This document shows positions 11,901 to 22,413 of a DNA stretch of 64,000 nucleotides, piece after piece. The stretch comes from Metopolophium dirhodum. Lineage: Eukaryota > Arthropoda > Insecta > Hemiptera > Aphididae. Location: the NCBI RefSeq assembly GCF_019925205.1, contig NC_083560.1:5270001-5334000 (forward strand), written 5' to 3'. The translations under genes and the position numbers were made by a program. The first letter of the stretch is position 1; each line of letters begins with the position of its first letter. The notes below the pieces were generated by a model. It saw only the letters and a list, made by a program, of their open reading frames with translations. It ran no database searches and was not told the DNA's origin.

Positions 11901-13241
11901 TCTAGGCATTAAATTACCTAATAAATTAAGAGAAAATCTATATATATATAAATGAATTGCTGTTCGTTAGTCTCGCTAAAACTCAAGAACGGCCGGACCG
12001 ATTTGAATGAATTTTTTGTATGCGTTTGGGTGACACCTTGAATGGTTTAGATTCTTAAATCATCCCCATAGGTTCACCAGGGGATGTGCTCAAACGGGGA
12101 TTTAGAGATTTGCGGTGGAAATTTTTGCTTATAAATGGTTGCCATGGGTTTTAAAGCTATTAAAACAATAATTATTGATTGCCGTGAAATCAGTTATTCA
12201 TTCAATGCATTTAATTTTTTTGTACGCTGTGTTTTGATTTTATATGTATCAGTGGTTAATCCACAGTAGGTGGAATTAAGTAAAAATGACAAACTTGGTA
12301 TAACTTTGATACTTTAGAGTTAAATCATACACTTACAGCACGGGGTCCGCGATCTACCGCAGGTAGATCGCCTACCTAATAATATACTACTACGAATAAG
12401 AATTTTTATTCCGGGCAACAAAAAGTTAAGATGAATCTAGAACATCATACACCTAATATTAAATAAGTCATTGAAGAAAGTTTGAGTCATATACAGTTTG
12501 TACATTTAACGGGTACAGAGTGCACGGGATCAGCTAGTATCTGTTAAAATCTTAAAATTGTTTACCCTATGAAAATTATGGTTTTATAAATGTATGTATG
12601 TATATTTTTTTAGTGCTTTTATTGAATTAGTAAAACATTTAAACTTTTCTTATAAAAGTCTGTTCCTTACTAAATCAATTATATATAAATGTAATGTAGA
12701 ATTAGTATCATTAATATTTATATTTCATTCGGAATTAAGATGTCATCGAGAATGATTAAAATGGTTCACCATTTTCGTAACTCTATGCGTGTTGCTAAGT
12801 ACAAATGGAATACGGAAAAACAGGAGTTGTTAGCAGAACTTAAGAGGGCCAATGAGAATTCTATAGAAAATAGGTAATTATTAATTTATAATATTTGTCA
12901 CGTCTTTGATTTTAATCTGGTGTTAATTTATTTCTCATAGGAATGATTTTGACGTGGAGACAGTTTCAAGTTTTGCGGCAGGATTACAGCCAAATAATGA
13001 TGTTATACCAGATGTTAAAAAGGTAGAACACACATACTTGGTTGTATATTATTCTTTGCAATACAATTTTTTTTTTCTGTAGTGTGCCAACTGCAATAGA
13101 AATACATTTACAAAATATTCATTATGTCGTCGCACATCATATTGCTCTACGTTTTGTCAAAGTAAAGACTGGAACAATCATCAAGTAAAATGTCACAACT
13201 TGCAGGGGAACATTATGTGCATTGTACAAACTCAAGAATGA
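8718..13241 (+). CDS. Deaf1: DEAF-1 type transcription factor (SAND and MYND domains), apparently broken
   Basis: DEAF-1 proteins are nuclear DNA-binding regulators. Recognised coding segments are 8718-9026, 10566-10679, 10749-10913, 10994-11238, 11312-11572, 12740-12873, 12941-13022 and 13083-13241; every junction has GT and AG, and phases agree. The third and fourth segments give the SAND domain, including WYTPSEFE, SSKDWKKSIQFGGRSLQTL and CTCAVCCDD; the KDWK motif is the family's DNA-contact signature. The last exon gives a MYND finger (CANC, CRRTSYCSTFCQ, HQVKCH) and ends in TGA. Lesions: the first frame has no ATG (GTG at 8718) and is cut by TAG at 8907-8909. An A8 run at 11015-11022 shifts frame between ELHK and GSGCRGKC. 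TAA at 11396-11398 interrupts the segment after the SAND domain. Either this is a decaying copy, or an upstream exon and homopolymer errors mislead. Family assignment is firm; functionality is not. Confidence 0.88.
11937..12537 (+). mobile_element. Non-autonomous Helitron
   Basis: The 601 bp element begins TC (tctatatatatata) after an A at 11936. It ends CTAG (12534-12537) before a T at 12538, which is the A-T target preference, TC 5' end and CTRR 3' end of Helitrons. The 5' part, with aactcaagaacggccggacc near 11982, and the 3' part, with gggtacagagtgcacggg, resemble arthropod Helitron termini as I know them. No RepHel protein is encoded. It lies inside the DEAF-1 intron 11573-12739. The 3' hairpin is not clearly formed, so the superfamily call rests on the termini. 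Confidence 0.75.
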
Positions 13242-15147
13242 ATCATAGTTTAGATTAGTATTTTTAACCTCTATCATAGAGTGGAATATTTGTTAAAGAT
13301 AAGTGAATGTTATGGTTTCTCAACAAAAAGTGTTTTAAGTTACAGATGTATTCATTTTTTTATTTGAAAACTGATGTAAATACAATATCAAGTGGAATGA
13401 TTATTACATAAACATTATTTTATAATCAACGACTGATAATATAATTTCAAATATAACATACTTTATTTGAAAATATGAAGATATCCCTATAATAATTGTT
13501 TTCATAATTTTCAAATAAATAATTGTTATAGAACAAAAAAAAAAACCTCAGTAATATGTCAACAATAACTTGGTAAGAAAATTTGATATAAAAAACTATT
13601 CTGAGGTTAAGAGAATACCCATCAGTAGCCAGGATTATTTTTAGGAGGGTACTTTTAAATTTAAATATAACTTGTTGGGGTTCACACACTTTCCATTGTA
13701 GTCGTCATTCGTCACAATAATTTTATCAAATATGAATCATATTTTTCATATTTGAACCACTTTGTAGATTTATTTTTTGCATAAATATGGATGAGCTATG
13801 AAGGGGTTACAACGCTAAAAATACGTGGCTATTTCATTGATTTCTTTAGTTGCTTAACAGTGAAGACTCTGTTACAGACAGAAAACTATATGAGATTCTC
13901 CTAGACTTAAGTTTTATTAGTAAAGCAATTTTTCATAGAATGCAATCATTCAATAAAACAGTAATACCAATTTAATATCATTAAAGTCAGTAAAGTTTAT
14001 CAATGGATGCCCAAGAGAAAAATATAACTAAATAGGCACTCAAAAACAAATTATTTAAACTATGTGCATATATATTATAAGGTTTACACTTACAATTTAA
14101 ATTTTTACATTAATATAATTTACAAGATAAAAGTATTTTGGGGAATTTCAATATTTTTGATATTATGAACATTAATATTAGGTAATATTTTATATGTATA
14201 GTGGCGGATATATTTCTATACCTTAATAATATAGTATTTTATATATATTTATTCTGAGACCATAAATATAAAATGTTTTAAAATAAGAAATATATAATTT
14301 CAATAGGTGATTGAGTCCTATTCACGTGTTCGACGTCTATGAACGCTAGGTACAAATCAAACCTTGTCCCCAACTTTCAAACCAAAATAATTTTTTCTAA
14401 CTGGTAAACTATTTATATTTTATTTCAATAACAACAATAGGTAGGTTTATTATTCCTATAACCTACCATATTATATTAAATTTAGTTTAATATTTAGACT
14501 GTAATTGATGCCAAATTGTTTTCTTGTATTTTTCAGTTTTAAATAAATAAATAAAAATGTAGCATAAAAAACTCTATAATTGAATTTATATAAAAAAAAT
14601 ATGGTTAACTGAAGTCATTTTTAAGGTACATTAATTTAGGTTTTTCATTTGAAATAATACTAGGCGTTAAGTAATAAGTCTATACCAGCCATCCATAACC
14701 AGTATTTTCCAGTATTTTCATGGTTGTGCAGCATACATATTTTGTTAAAGGATAAAAATTTATTTTTTTTTTTACCACTTAATAATTTATTGTATAATAA
14801 TTAATAAGGCACGGAAGTTGTGTATAGTTGATATTTTTGTATAGGCTCTCAATTTATCAAAGACTGAAGAGTAAATTCATTATATTATATCAATGAGATA
14901 AGACAATTTTAAATATTTTCTTAAAGCATAATAATTTTAATACCTTATGTATTAGATACTCAATAATGCAAAGGTACCTATTTTTTTTTTCTAAAGATTT
15001 GTGAAAAGAAGCAAATAGCAAATTTTCTGCTATAAGAAAACTTTTTGCAATACCTTGGTTATGGATAGGTTAACCACATGAATGAGGTATTATTATTTTT
15101 GTCCAGCCAATTTCATTAATGCATTTATTTCAACTATAAAAAGGCGG
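13242..15147. other. Downstream flank of DEAF-1, no further gene
   Basis: AT-rich sequence with only short incidental open frames, for example 13447-13689 on the minus strand. A candidate poly(A) signal aataaa lies at 13952-13957, 710 bp after the DEAF-1 stop, but assignment to that gene is uncertain. No repeat structure was recognised. Confidence 0.4.
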
Positions 15148-17420
15148 GCAAGTGGGTGTTTTATGAATTCTCAATTAAAAATAATTTGCTAATTTTTGTG
15201 ATTTTTCAGTATTTTCTCAAGATTTAAGCTTTAAATACTTATAAAAAAAACTGTGACTAAGGATTTTTAATACTATTTAAATGTCATTGTAACAATATAG
15301 TAGGAGCCTGTAATACATTTTCAAGCTTTTTTACCCAACAAATAATGTTTTATTGACATACATAGAAAATAAAGGGGGCAAGTGGTTGTAGCTCTGCTGT
15401 ACAGTAGGTTACAAGTGGGTCACTGTAATGGATGGTGTTAAATTTGAATTCAATAATATAATATCATTGTATAAGAAAAACGATTCTGAGCGAAGACGGT
15501 CAGATAGCCTATGATATTACCAAGTAAATTTGATGATATTATTGTGAATAAAGTAAATTATATAATATAACCTATGTATGTGGAACCTTGTTTTAAATTC
15601 TCAATCCTTAGATATAAATGTTGAACATTTTTTAATTTTTAGAGCCTTGCATTAAATTTTTACGCTTTTTTACCCAAAAAACAAATTTTTATTGATTTTT
15701 AAAGAAAAAAAAACTAAAATATTGAAAACTGACAATGTCCGTAAACAACTCAAAAAGAGTCAAAATATTTTCAAAATTTTATGGTGTATAGAAAATGAAA
15801 TTATAAACATTCAGTAAAATTTTCATGTATCTACAATAATTCGTTTTTGAATAACAATAAAATATCAAAACCGCCACATGAGAAATCGAGTAAATATCCG
15901 ATATTGTAAAAATATGAATTTCAAACGCTCATAAAAATGTAATTTGACTTTCTTGTAGACATTTTTTTTTTTGATAATGGTAGACAAATTTATTAGGAAT
16001 CTTGTATTACATTTTCAAATCTTAGATTTAAAAAGAACATTTTTTATGAATTCTCAACTTAAAATAGTTTGCTAAGTTTTCAAAATTTTTCGGTATTTTG
16101 TCAAGATTTGAAATTTAAATGCTTACAAATAAAAACTGTGTCTTAGGGTTTTTAATATTTTTCAAACATCAATATTGTAACAATATAGTAGGAGCTTTGT
16201 ATTAAAATTTCAAGCTTTTTTACCCTACAAATAAAGTTTTATTGACATTCATAGAAAAAAATCTAATAAAATTGGAAACAGAAAATGTTCATAAACAGTT
16301 CAAAACAAATCAAAATATTTTGAAAATTGTATCGTGTACAGAAAATGCAAATATAAACAATCAGTGAAAATTTCATGTATATACATATATTAATTTGTTT
16401 TAAAGTTACCCAAAAAACCAAAATTCACATTACTGTGAGTGCCAGAAGGGCCTCTTTATATTGTTTTAATTGTTAGCTCAAATTGTGGCGCATCGCCGTT
16501 TTATATTATACAGCCATAGGATCGGCACCTGCTGTGATTATATTTTTTGTCACACCTGCACTGAAAGTTTAGTTTTCGATGACGGTTGAACCGTTGGAAA
16601 GCGACGTTTTTCCGTCCAGACATTTATCATACCACGCCATCATAACATCCATTCATTTAATCCCCAATCACACTAGACGGTGTGTTCTCGCGATTTTTAA
16701 AAGTTATACAATCAGAAATTTATATATCTTATTTCAGCTACCATAAACCAATAATTACATGTATAAAAGATATTGAAGAAATATACATTTTAATGAGAAC
16801 GCGATCTTGTATGATTATTGTTACCTTATTATACAAATTCCCACTCAAACCATGACATTATTTTCCCTTATCAAAGTCGTACTACAGCTAAGATGTTTAC
16901 ACATCATTCGTAAGTACAAAGACACTCATTATTTTTATTTTATTTTGATAATTTTATAAAAATAACAAGGTGATTCGGAAAAAGTTATTTTTCTCAAAAC
17001 TACTACATTGTTGCTTACTGCCTTTTGGCTTAGGAGGGCAGCATTGCTAGGCGATCCCGACCACTACTGTTCGAGCTATTACACCATTACACACCCAGCT
17101 TGTCCTCCATATTTCTAGGAATTAAGTGTCAATGGTGTAAAGACCCTAAGTTGGTGTCCAGGCGCTCGTATTATTATTGTACGCTCCCGGCCCCCACACT
17201 CATTAATATTTTATATTAAAGCTAGCTAAATTACCCACTTGCTCATCATTACTGAGGTACATATTTATTATTTTCCACACAAATACTTGAAGTTTTCAAA
17301 ATTCAGACTTTTTTATTTCAATTACCCTACTTACTTGATTAAAAATCAAGAAAGTAAAAAAATAAAAAACACACATCATTGTAAAATCAATACATTTATC
17401 GCTCCGCTCAGAATCTAAAA
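15148..17420 (+). repeat. Long composite dispersed repeat (family R1) with internal duplication
   Basis: A block of about 220 bp starting ttttatgaattctcaa is present at 15158-15380 and again from 16033, roughly 875 bp apart; a partial third copy lies near 15590-15700. An internal motif gattctgagcgaagac near 15483 and its near-complement gctccgctcagaatc at 17402-17416 form inverted termini of about 14 bp, which suggests a DNA-transposon-like unit of about 1.9 kb. Relatives occur at 1-692, 33590-33780 (inverted), 41395-41880, 51700-52448 and 58550-58740. No protein-coding capacity was seen. The family is not named because I cannot search a repeat library. Confidence 0.6.
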
Positions 17421-17478
17421 ATTGATTATAATATGAACAATATATTAATATGATGTAAATAGTTATAAATATACTATG
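17421..17478. other. Short flank between R1 repeat and large TIR element
   Basis: AT-rich linker with no feature other than the adjoining CATAGG target duplication at 17479-17484. Confidence 0.4.
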
Positions 17479-17484
17479 CATAGG

Positions 17485-18727
17485 AGTAGTATGATTATGT
17501 ATGTTCTGGAGCACCTCCCCCTTAAATTTTACATGTAAAAGCATAGGCACCTCTGTATAGGCAATTCGAAGTACACGCACCTCCCAAACTTGTATTAATT
17601 AGTCAATATAGGCAACCTGCGACACATATAAACTCGTCACTCGCCACCCGATCCGACACGTGACCGACACATATTTTACGACTTCCCCTTCAATTACATT
17701 GCCTCCCCTTTTATTTACACTTTAAACAATTTATATGATATTCAGATGTACATTTGTATCGACTATATCGAACACTTATCCGACATATATTTTACCCCTT
17801 CCCCTTCAAATACATTACCTCCCCTTAAAAAAAATATGTATAATATTCAGATGTACATTTGTATCGACTATATCGAACACTTGTCTAACATATATTTTAC
17901 CCCTTCCCCTTCAAATACATTACCACCCCTTAAAAAAAAAATGTATAATATTCTGATATAGGTACATTTGTATCGACTATATCGAACACTTGTCTAACAT
18001 ATATTTTACCCCTTCCCCTTCAAATACAACACCTCCCCTTAAAAAAAAATATGTATAATATTCAGATGTACATTTGTATCGACTATATCGAACACTTATC
18101 CGACATATATTTTACCCCTTCCCCTTCAAATACATTACCTCCCCTTAAAAAAAATATGTATAAAATATTCTGATGTACCTACATTTGTATCATACATACA
18201 CATACAAACTATAATATACTATTAAACACCATACAGTAGGTACTCATCAGTTTTCATTCTGAACTTATATAATAATATACACAAACACACATACAAATAC
18301 ATACATACATACATACATACATACATACGAACATACATTATGCTCATAATATAATATAAGGTACCTACAACATCACACATACCTATTTACAAATATTAAC
18401 CATAATATTATATACTTATTACTTATACGTATCAATAAAACGCATAGGTATATTTATACATATAAATATGATATAACCATACACATACAGTAATACATAA
18501 ACACCATACAGTACTTATCAGTTTTCATTCTGAACTTATATAATAATATTTACAACACACACACAAGCTCAACATATATATTATATACCTTATCATACAT
18601 ACACGCATGCATGCATAGATACATACTTTCATATCACATCACACACACACACACACACACGATCCCAGTATACCATATAGTATACAAACAAGCCGCCCAG
18701 TCCTTCGTTATACATGGGGATAAATCT

Positions 18728-18769
<42 letters not shown>

Positions 18770-18886
18770 TAAACTTGTAAAAATATTTATTTTCAAAATA
18801 TACACGTCGGAATATGATAGGTACATTCGCTTGCATTCACACATTCCTCTCCCCTACAACATACAGAAATATTAATTATAATATAT
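17485..18886 (+). repeat. Left terminal inverted repeat with ~105 bp tandem units
   Basis: The repeat starts with a unique ~250 bp outer part (agtagtatgattatg, then cctcccccttaaattttac). Next come tandem units whose common start attcagatgtacatttgtat, or attctg, occurs at 17740, 17845, 17950, 18060 and 18167. Each unit carries tcgactatatcgaacac and ttaccccttccccttcaa. The inner part has (CATA)n near 18296-18330 and two (CA)n runs near 18638-18660 and 18731-18765. The open frames across the units are artefacts of the tandem repetition. Confidence 0.85.
18296..18765. repeat. CATA and CA microsatellites inside the left inverted repeat
   Basis: A (CATA)n tract at about 18296-18330 and (CA)n tracts at about 18638-18660 and 18731-18765. 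The right inverted repeat keeps the complementary CATA tract (near 30415-30447) but only one short TG tract (30174-30189). It lacks the ~190 bp that lie between the CA tracts on the left. Confidence 0.75.
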
Positions 18887-19124
18887 ATATATGTCAATCG
18901 TTTAATCGTTTACAGATTATGATGAGTTTCATTCACACATTTCTCTAGCACAACACACATACACTATTATACCCATAGGATAGTTCATACATATTTAGAT
19001 ACTTACATAGTCGCATATTATATACATACATACACACATTCATCAGGTATCACAAACACCCAAACATATTATAAAATTAAAGTATAATATGCAGTATTCA
19101 TATATATTTAGTTTATGTACATAT

Positions 19125-19850
19125 TGTAATGATATGCTCACACACCATTATAATAAACTAAAATTTTACATATTAATAAACAACAGCCAGACTGTCGCTT
19201 GTAGAAATCGGTCGCATCAAATAAAACCATTGATAACGACAACTAAGATATTGACACGCACTCATAACAATATTACGTAGGATGTGTGTGACTTTATTTT
19301 ATGCTGACGCCAAAGAATAATCTAGTTCCCAGGCCCACGATAATTTAGTGAAAAAGCCACCCACCACTCTCTGGTCAGCATCCTCGCGTCCGTCCCTTAA
19401 ATCAGTGCATGAGCACCAGCCACCAAGTAACTACCTCTCAAGTACCAAAGAAACCCGATTTCAACGAGCGACAACTGGACTTCTTATGCAAGCAATAATC
19501 AGTGCGTTCGTTAATTCAATCTGTGTATTTGAAGTAGTACTTTATTTTATCTAAAACCTAAAACTCTCACAATACTGTCTACGAACAACTGCGAATCAGG
19601 TAAGGCATATGATATAATATTTTATGTGGATTGCAATCAATACGTTCTATGTGCTTTTTTTCCATAAAATCATATTGTACGGTGTATTTGATATAATTCT
19701 CGAATACACGATCTCGAGAGCCCTCCGAACACCTGGAGGAAGGTAATAGCGTAATTTTACAATAGCTAACTTTTACTATTCTAATATAACTATCGACAGG
19801 AGTCGTATTTATATTTGTATTTTTATTTTATCTAATTTTACGTTATTACA
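19125..19850 (+). repeat. 5' LTR
   Basis: Begins tgtaatgatatgctcac and ends cgttattaca. By eye its first ~620 bp are identical to the 3' LTR; about 14 differences cluster in the last ~85 bp. The 68-codon frame inside (19348-19554) is present in both LTRs and is not considered a gene. The flanking base pairs on the left are atat, the target duplication. Confidence 0.93.
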
Positions 19851-19853
19851 AAG

Positions 19854-19869
19854 TGGCGCCCAACACAAG
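19854..19869 (+). promoter_or_regulatory. Primer binding site
   Basis: The sequence tggcgcccaacacaag lies three bases after the 5' LTR. It begins TGG, complementary to the CCA end of a tRNA, and its first 11 bases match the Lys-tRNA type primer site common in retroelements. Reverse transcription would start here. Confidence 0.8.
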
Positions 19870-20283
19870 TTCAGTTTATTCAGATAAATAAACTGAGAAT
19901 TGATCAAATACATTTTACAAAATTATATTCGTTGTATAAGATTATAATATTTTAATATTAATTTTAAGAATTAATAAAAAAATTATATTATTAATACAAA
20001 AAAATATTAAAAATAAAACTTAGAAAAACAATAATAACAAAAAGTGATTTATTTATTAATAAAACATACTAATTTACGACTTACGATTTAACATAGGTAT
20101 CATCATTTATTATAAAAACAAAACCAATTAATTTATATTCATTAAAATAAAAAAATTACTTATTTAGTAATAAATATATTAATTAAATCTATTAAATTAG
20201 TTGCAAAAATATTACAATTAAATAATGGTACATTATTTATTATAAAACTATTTTTTTTAAATAATACAAATAGGTAATTAAAA

Positions 20284-22413
20284 ATGGGAGACAATAAAAA
20301 CCCTTACTTTGAACCCGGAAAATTCACGGGAAATAATTTTGAAAACGTCGATTCTTTCTTAAAAAATTATCAAAGAGCTGCACTTATTAACGGATGGTCC
20401 GAATCTGAAAAAAGTCTATATATCCCCGTATTTTTAGAAGGCACTGCTCTCATATTTTATGACAATATAATGGATACCGTTGAAAACATTAATTGGTCCG
20501 ATCTAGAAAAAAAATTTAGACTAGAATTTGAACCCATTGCCCAAACTCATATGCTTCGAATAATGCTTGAAAAACGCAAACAGAAACCGGATGAACAAAG
20601 TGTGTCTTACATTAATGAAGTAGAGTCATTGTGTAGGCGAATTGACAAAGATATGTCACAAGGAGAAATGGTACGAAGTATAATGAAAGGCTTAAAACCC
20701 ACAATATTGAGATGTATAGGAATATTAGGAAATAAAACACTTGATGAACTTAAAAATAACGTTCGCAAATATGAACTTATAGAGTTTATGACAGCAGATA
20801 GTATAGATAAAAACTTATATGAAATTGAAACAGAGATAATTGAAAATAAAATCCAGCAAATAAATACAAACTACAAACTAAAAACCAACGAAAATAGTAA
20901 ATTACGAGAGGAAATAGAAAATTTAAAAGAAACTATAGGTCAGTTAAAACTATCTCAGATAAACAATGATAATAATTATCAAAACAATTTTACTAAATAC
21001 GACCCAATTTTGAGATATAACGAAAATAACAGTAATTATATCAATAATAATAATAATTCAGCACACACAAAACAATGCTCGATATGCTCGAAGAATAACC
21101 ACACTGAATATGAATGTTACTTTAAAAACAAAACTAATATAATATGTCAATTATGCAATAAATTTGGACATTCCGCGATCACTTGTCGTTCAAGTTCAAC
21201 TAACAAGCCAAAAAAATTAAATACAAGGTTAAATTCTTCTGATAATTGCTCATCTTTAAATACAGAAATACGGAAACAAAATATAAATAAAATTAACTGT
21301 ACACCCGATGCTATCTATATTGAAGGTCAATTTAATAATATTACCTTACCAATAACAATTGACACGGGGGCAAACATATGTTGTATTAGACAAGAACTAC
21401 TACCTAGTAATTATACAATAACGCCGAGCACGCTACAGCTATCAGGACCAGATAATGAACTACTATGCGTGGTAGGTATAACCAAAATTAAAATCAAAAT
21501 CGACAATAACTATTTCAATATTGACGCTCACGTAGTAAAAAAATTAAGCAGCGCAATCTTACTTGGAAATGACTTTTTGATCAAAAATAATGCCCTGATC
21601 AATTTCAAAGACAGTAACATTATTTTAAATAATAATATAAATATCCAATTAAAAATCAACAATAATATAAACGCGCTCAATAGTATAGATAATACCAACA
21701 ATATTATAGAATTAACAGGTAGCATATTTAATTGCCCAGATAACTTCGCTATAGCACACTGTATATCTGCAGATCTCAAAATGAATAAGGGGATAACAAA
21801 TTTATTATCTAAAGTATACGGTGATACTAAACCACAACTTGCATTACAAGAAATAAATGTGGGGGACACAATACCTATAATCAATAACTATAAAACTATA
21901 TTTCACTTAATAACAAGAAATTTACACTATCACAAGCCCAAATATAAGGATCTAAAATCTTCAATTCACAATCTAAAACTTGAAGCTACAAAACTAAATA
22001 TTTCAAAAATTGCAATACCCTGCACCTTAGTTTCACGAATAGACAAATTAAATTGGTCTATAATAAGACAATTAATATACTCCGAATTTCAAAATACTAA
22101 CATTAAAATACATATATACTATAAAGATGAACAAAAAATAACATACAATTGGAAATCAAAAGAAGACATTAACATAATAAATAACATTTATACATTTTTT
22201 AATGATAATAATAAAAATGAAACAAAAATAAAACACATGATACAACCTAAAAATCAAGCCAATAATATAATATGTCCTATATTCAAACCAGGAGAAAACG
22301 TCCTCGACGATGGGAATCGTGGATTGTATACCGTTAAAACAAAAATGTCCAATAAAATTCCCAACAATATAATAAAATTCACATACAAGAAATACAGACA
22401 CTCGCTTCATTGA
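20284..22413 (+). CDS. Gag-protease-macrodomain polyprotein of LTR retrotransposon
   Basis: A 709-residue protein starting at the first ATG after the primer site (aaaatggga). Residues about 1-180 are a retrotransposon Gag (capsid-like) region, with FLEGTALIFYD and LEKRKQKPDEQSVSYINEVE. Residues ~195-225 look coiled-coil. Two CX2CX4HX4C zinc knuckles span 265-278 and 288-301. An aspartic protease carries DTGA at 360-363 and LLGNDFL downstream. Residues ~477-620 match the Poa1p/TARG1-type macro domain: GSIFNCPD, IAHCISADLKMNKGI (H492, D497), LITRNLHYHKPKY, SIHNL, and IAIPCTLVSRIDKLNW (D587). Such domains bind ADP-ribose and can remove it from proteins or ADP-ribose esters. The glycine-rich loop before the conserved Asp is changed (no G-C-G), so catalysis is uncertain. 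The last ~90 residues are unrecognised. No polymerase follows in any frame. Confidence 0.92.
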   Translation: MGDNKNPYFEPGKFTGNNFENVDSFLKNYQRAALINGWSESEKSLYIPVFLEGTALIFYDNIMDTVENINWSDLEKKFRLEFEPIAQTHMLRIMLEKRKQKPDEQSVSYINEVESLCRRIDKDMSQGEMVRSIMKGLKPTILRCIGILGNKTLDELKNNVRKYELIEFMTADSIDKNLYEIETEIIENKIQQINTNYKLKTNENSKLREEIENLKETIGQLKLSQINNDNNYQNNFTKYDPILRYNENNSNYINNNNNSAHTKQCSICSKNNHTEYECYFKNKTNIICQLCNKFGHSAITCRSSSTNKPKKLNTRLNSSDNCSSLNTEIRKQNINKINCTPDAIYIEGQFNNITLPITIDTGANICCIRQELLPSNYTITPSTLQLSGPDNELLCVVGITKIKIKIDNNYFNIDAHVVKKLSSAILLGNDFLIKNNALINFKDSNIILNNNINIQLKINNNINALNSIDNTNNIIELTGSIFNCPDNFAIAHCISADLKMNKGITNLLSKVYGDTKPQLALQEINVGDTIPIINNYKTIFHLITRNLHYHKPKYKDLKSSIHNLKLEATKLNISKIAIPCTLVSRIDKLNWSIIRQLIYSEFQNTNIKIHIYYKDEQKITYNWKSKEDINIINNIYTFFNDNNKNETKIKHMIQPKNQANNIICPIFKPGENVLDDGNRGLYTVKTKMSNKIPNNIIKFTYKKYRHSLH

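Noticed and set aside
17735..17961. Two overlapping plus-strand frames of 71-73 codons with repeated peptide units
   Set aside because: They are translations of the ~105 bp tandem units of the inverted repeat; the same peptides appear on the minus strand at 30690-31225.
18629..18844. Minus-strand frame with CVCVCV repeats
   Set aside because: Translation of CA microsatellites.
22156..22410. 84-codon minus-strand frame
   Set aside because: Antisense of the macro-domain ORF tail, which is A-rich and lacks stops on the complement by composition.
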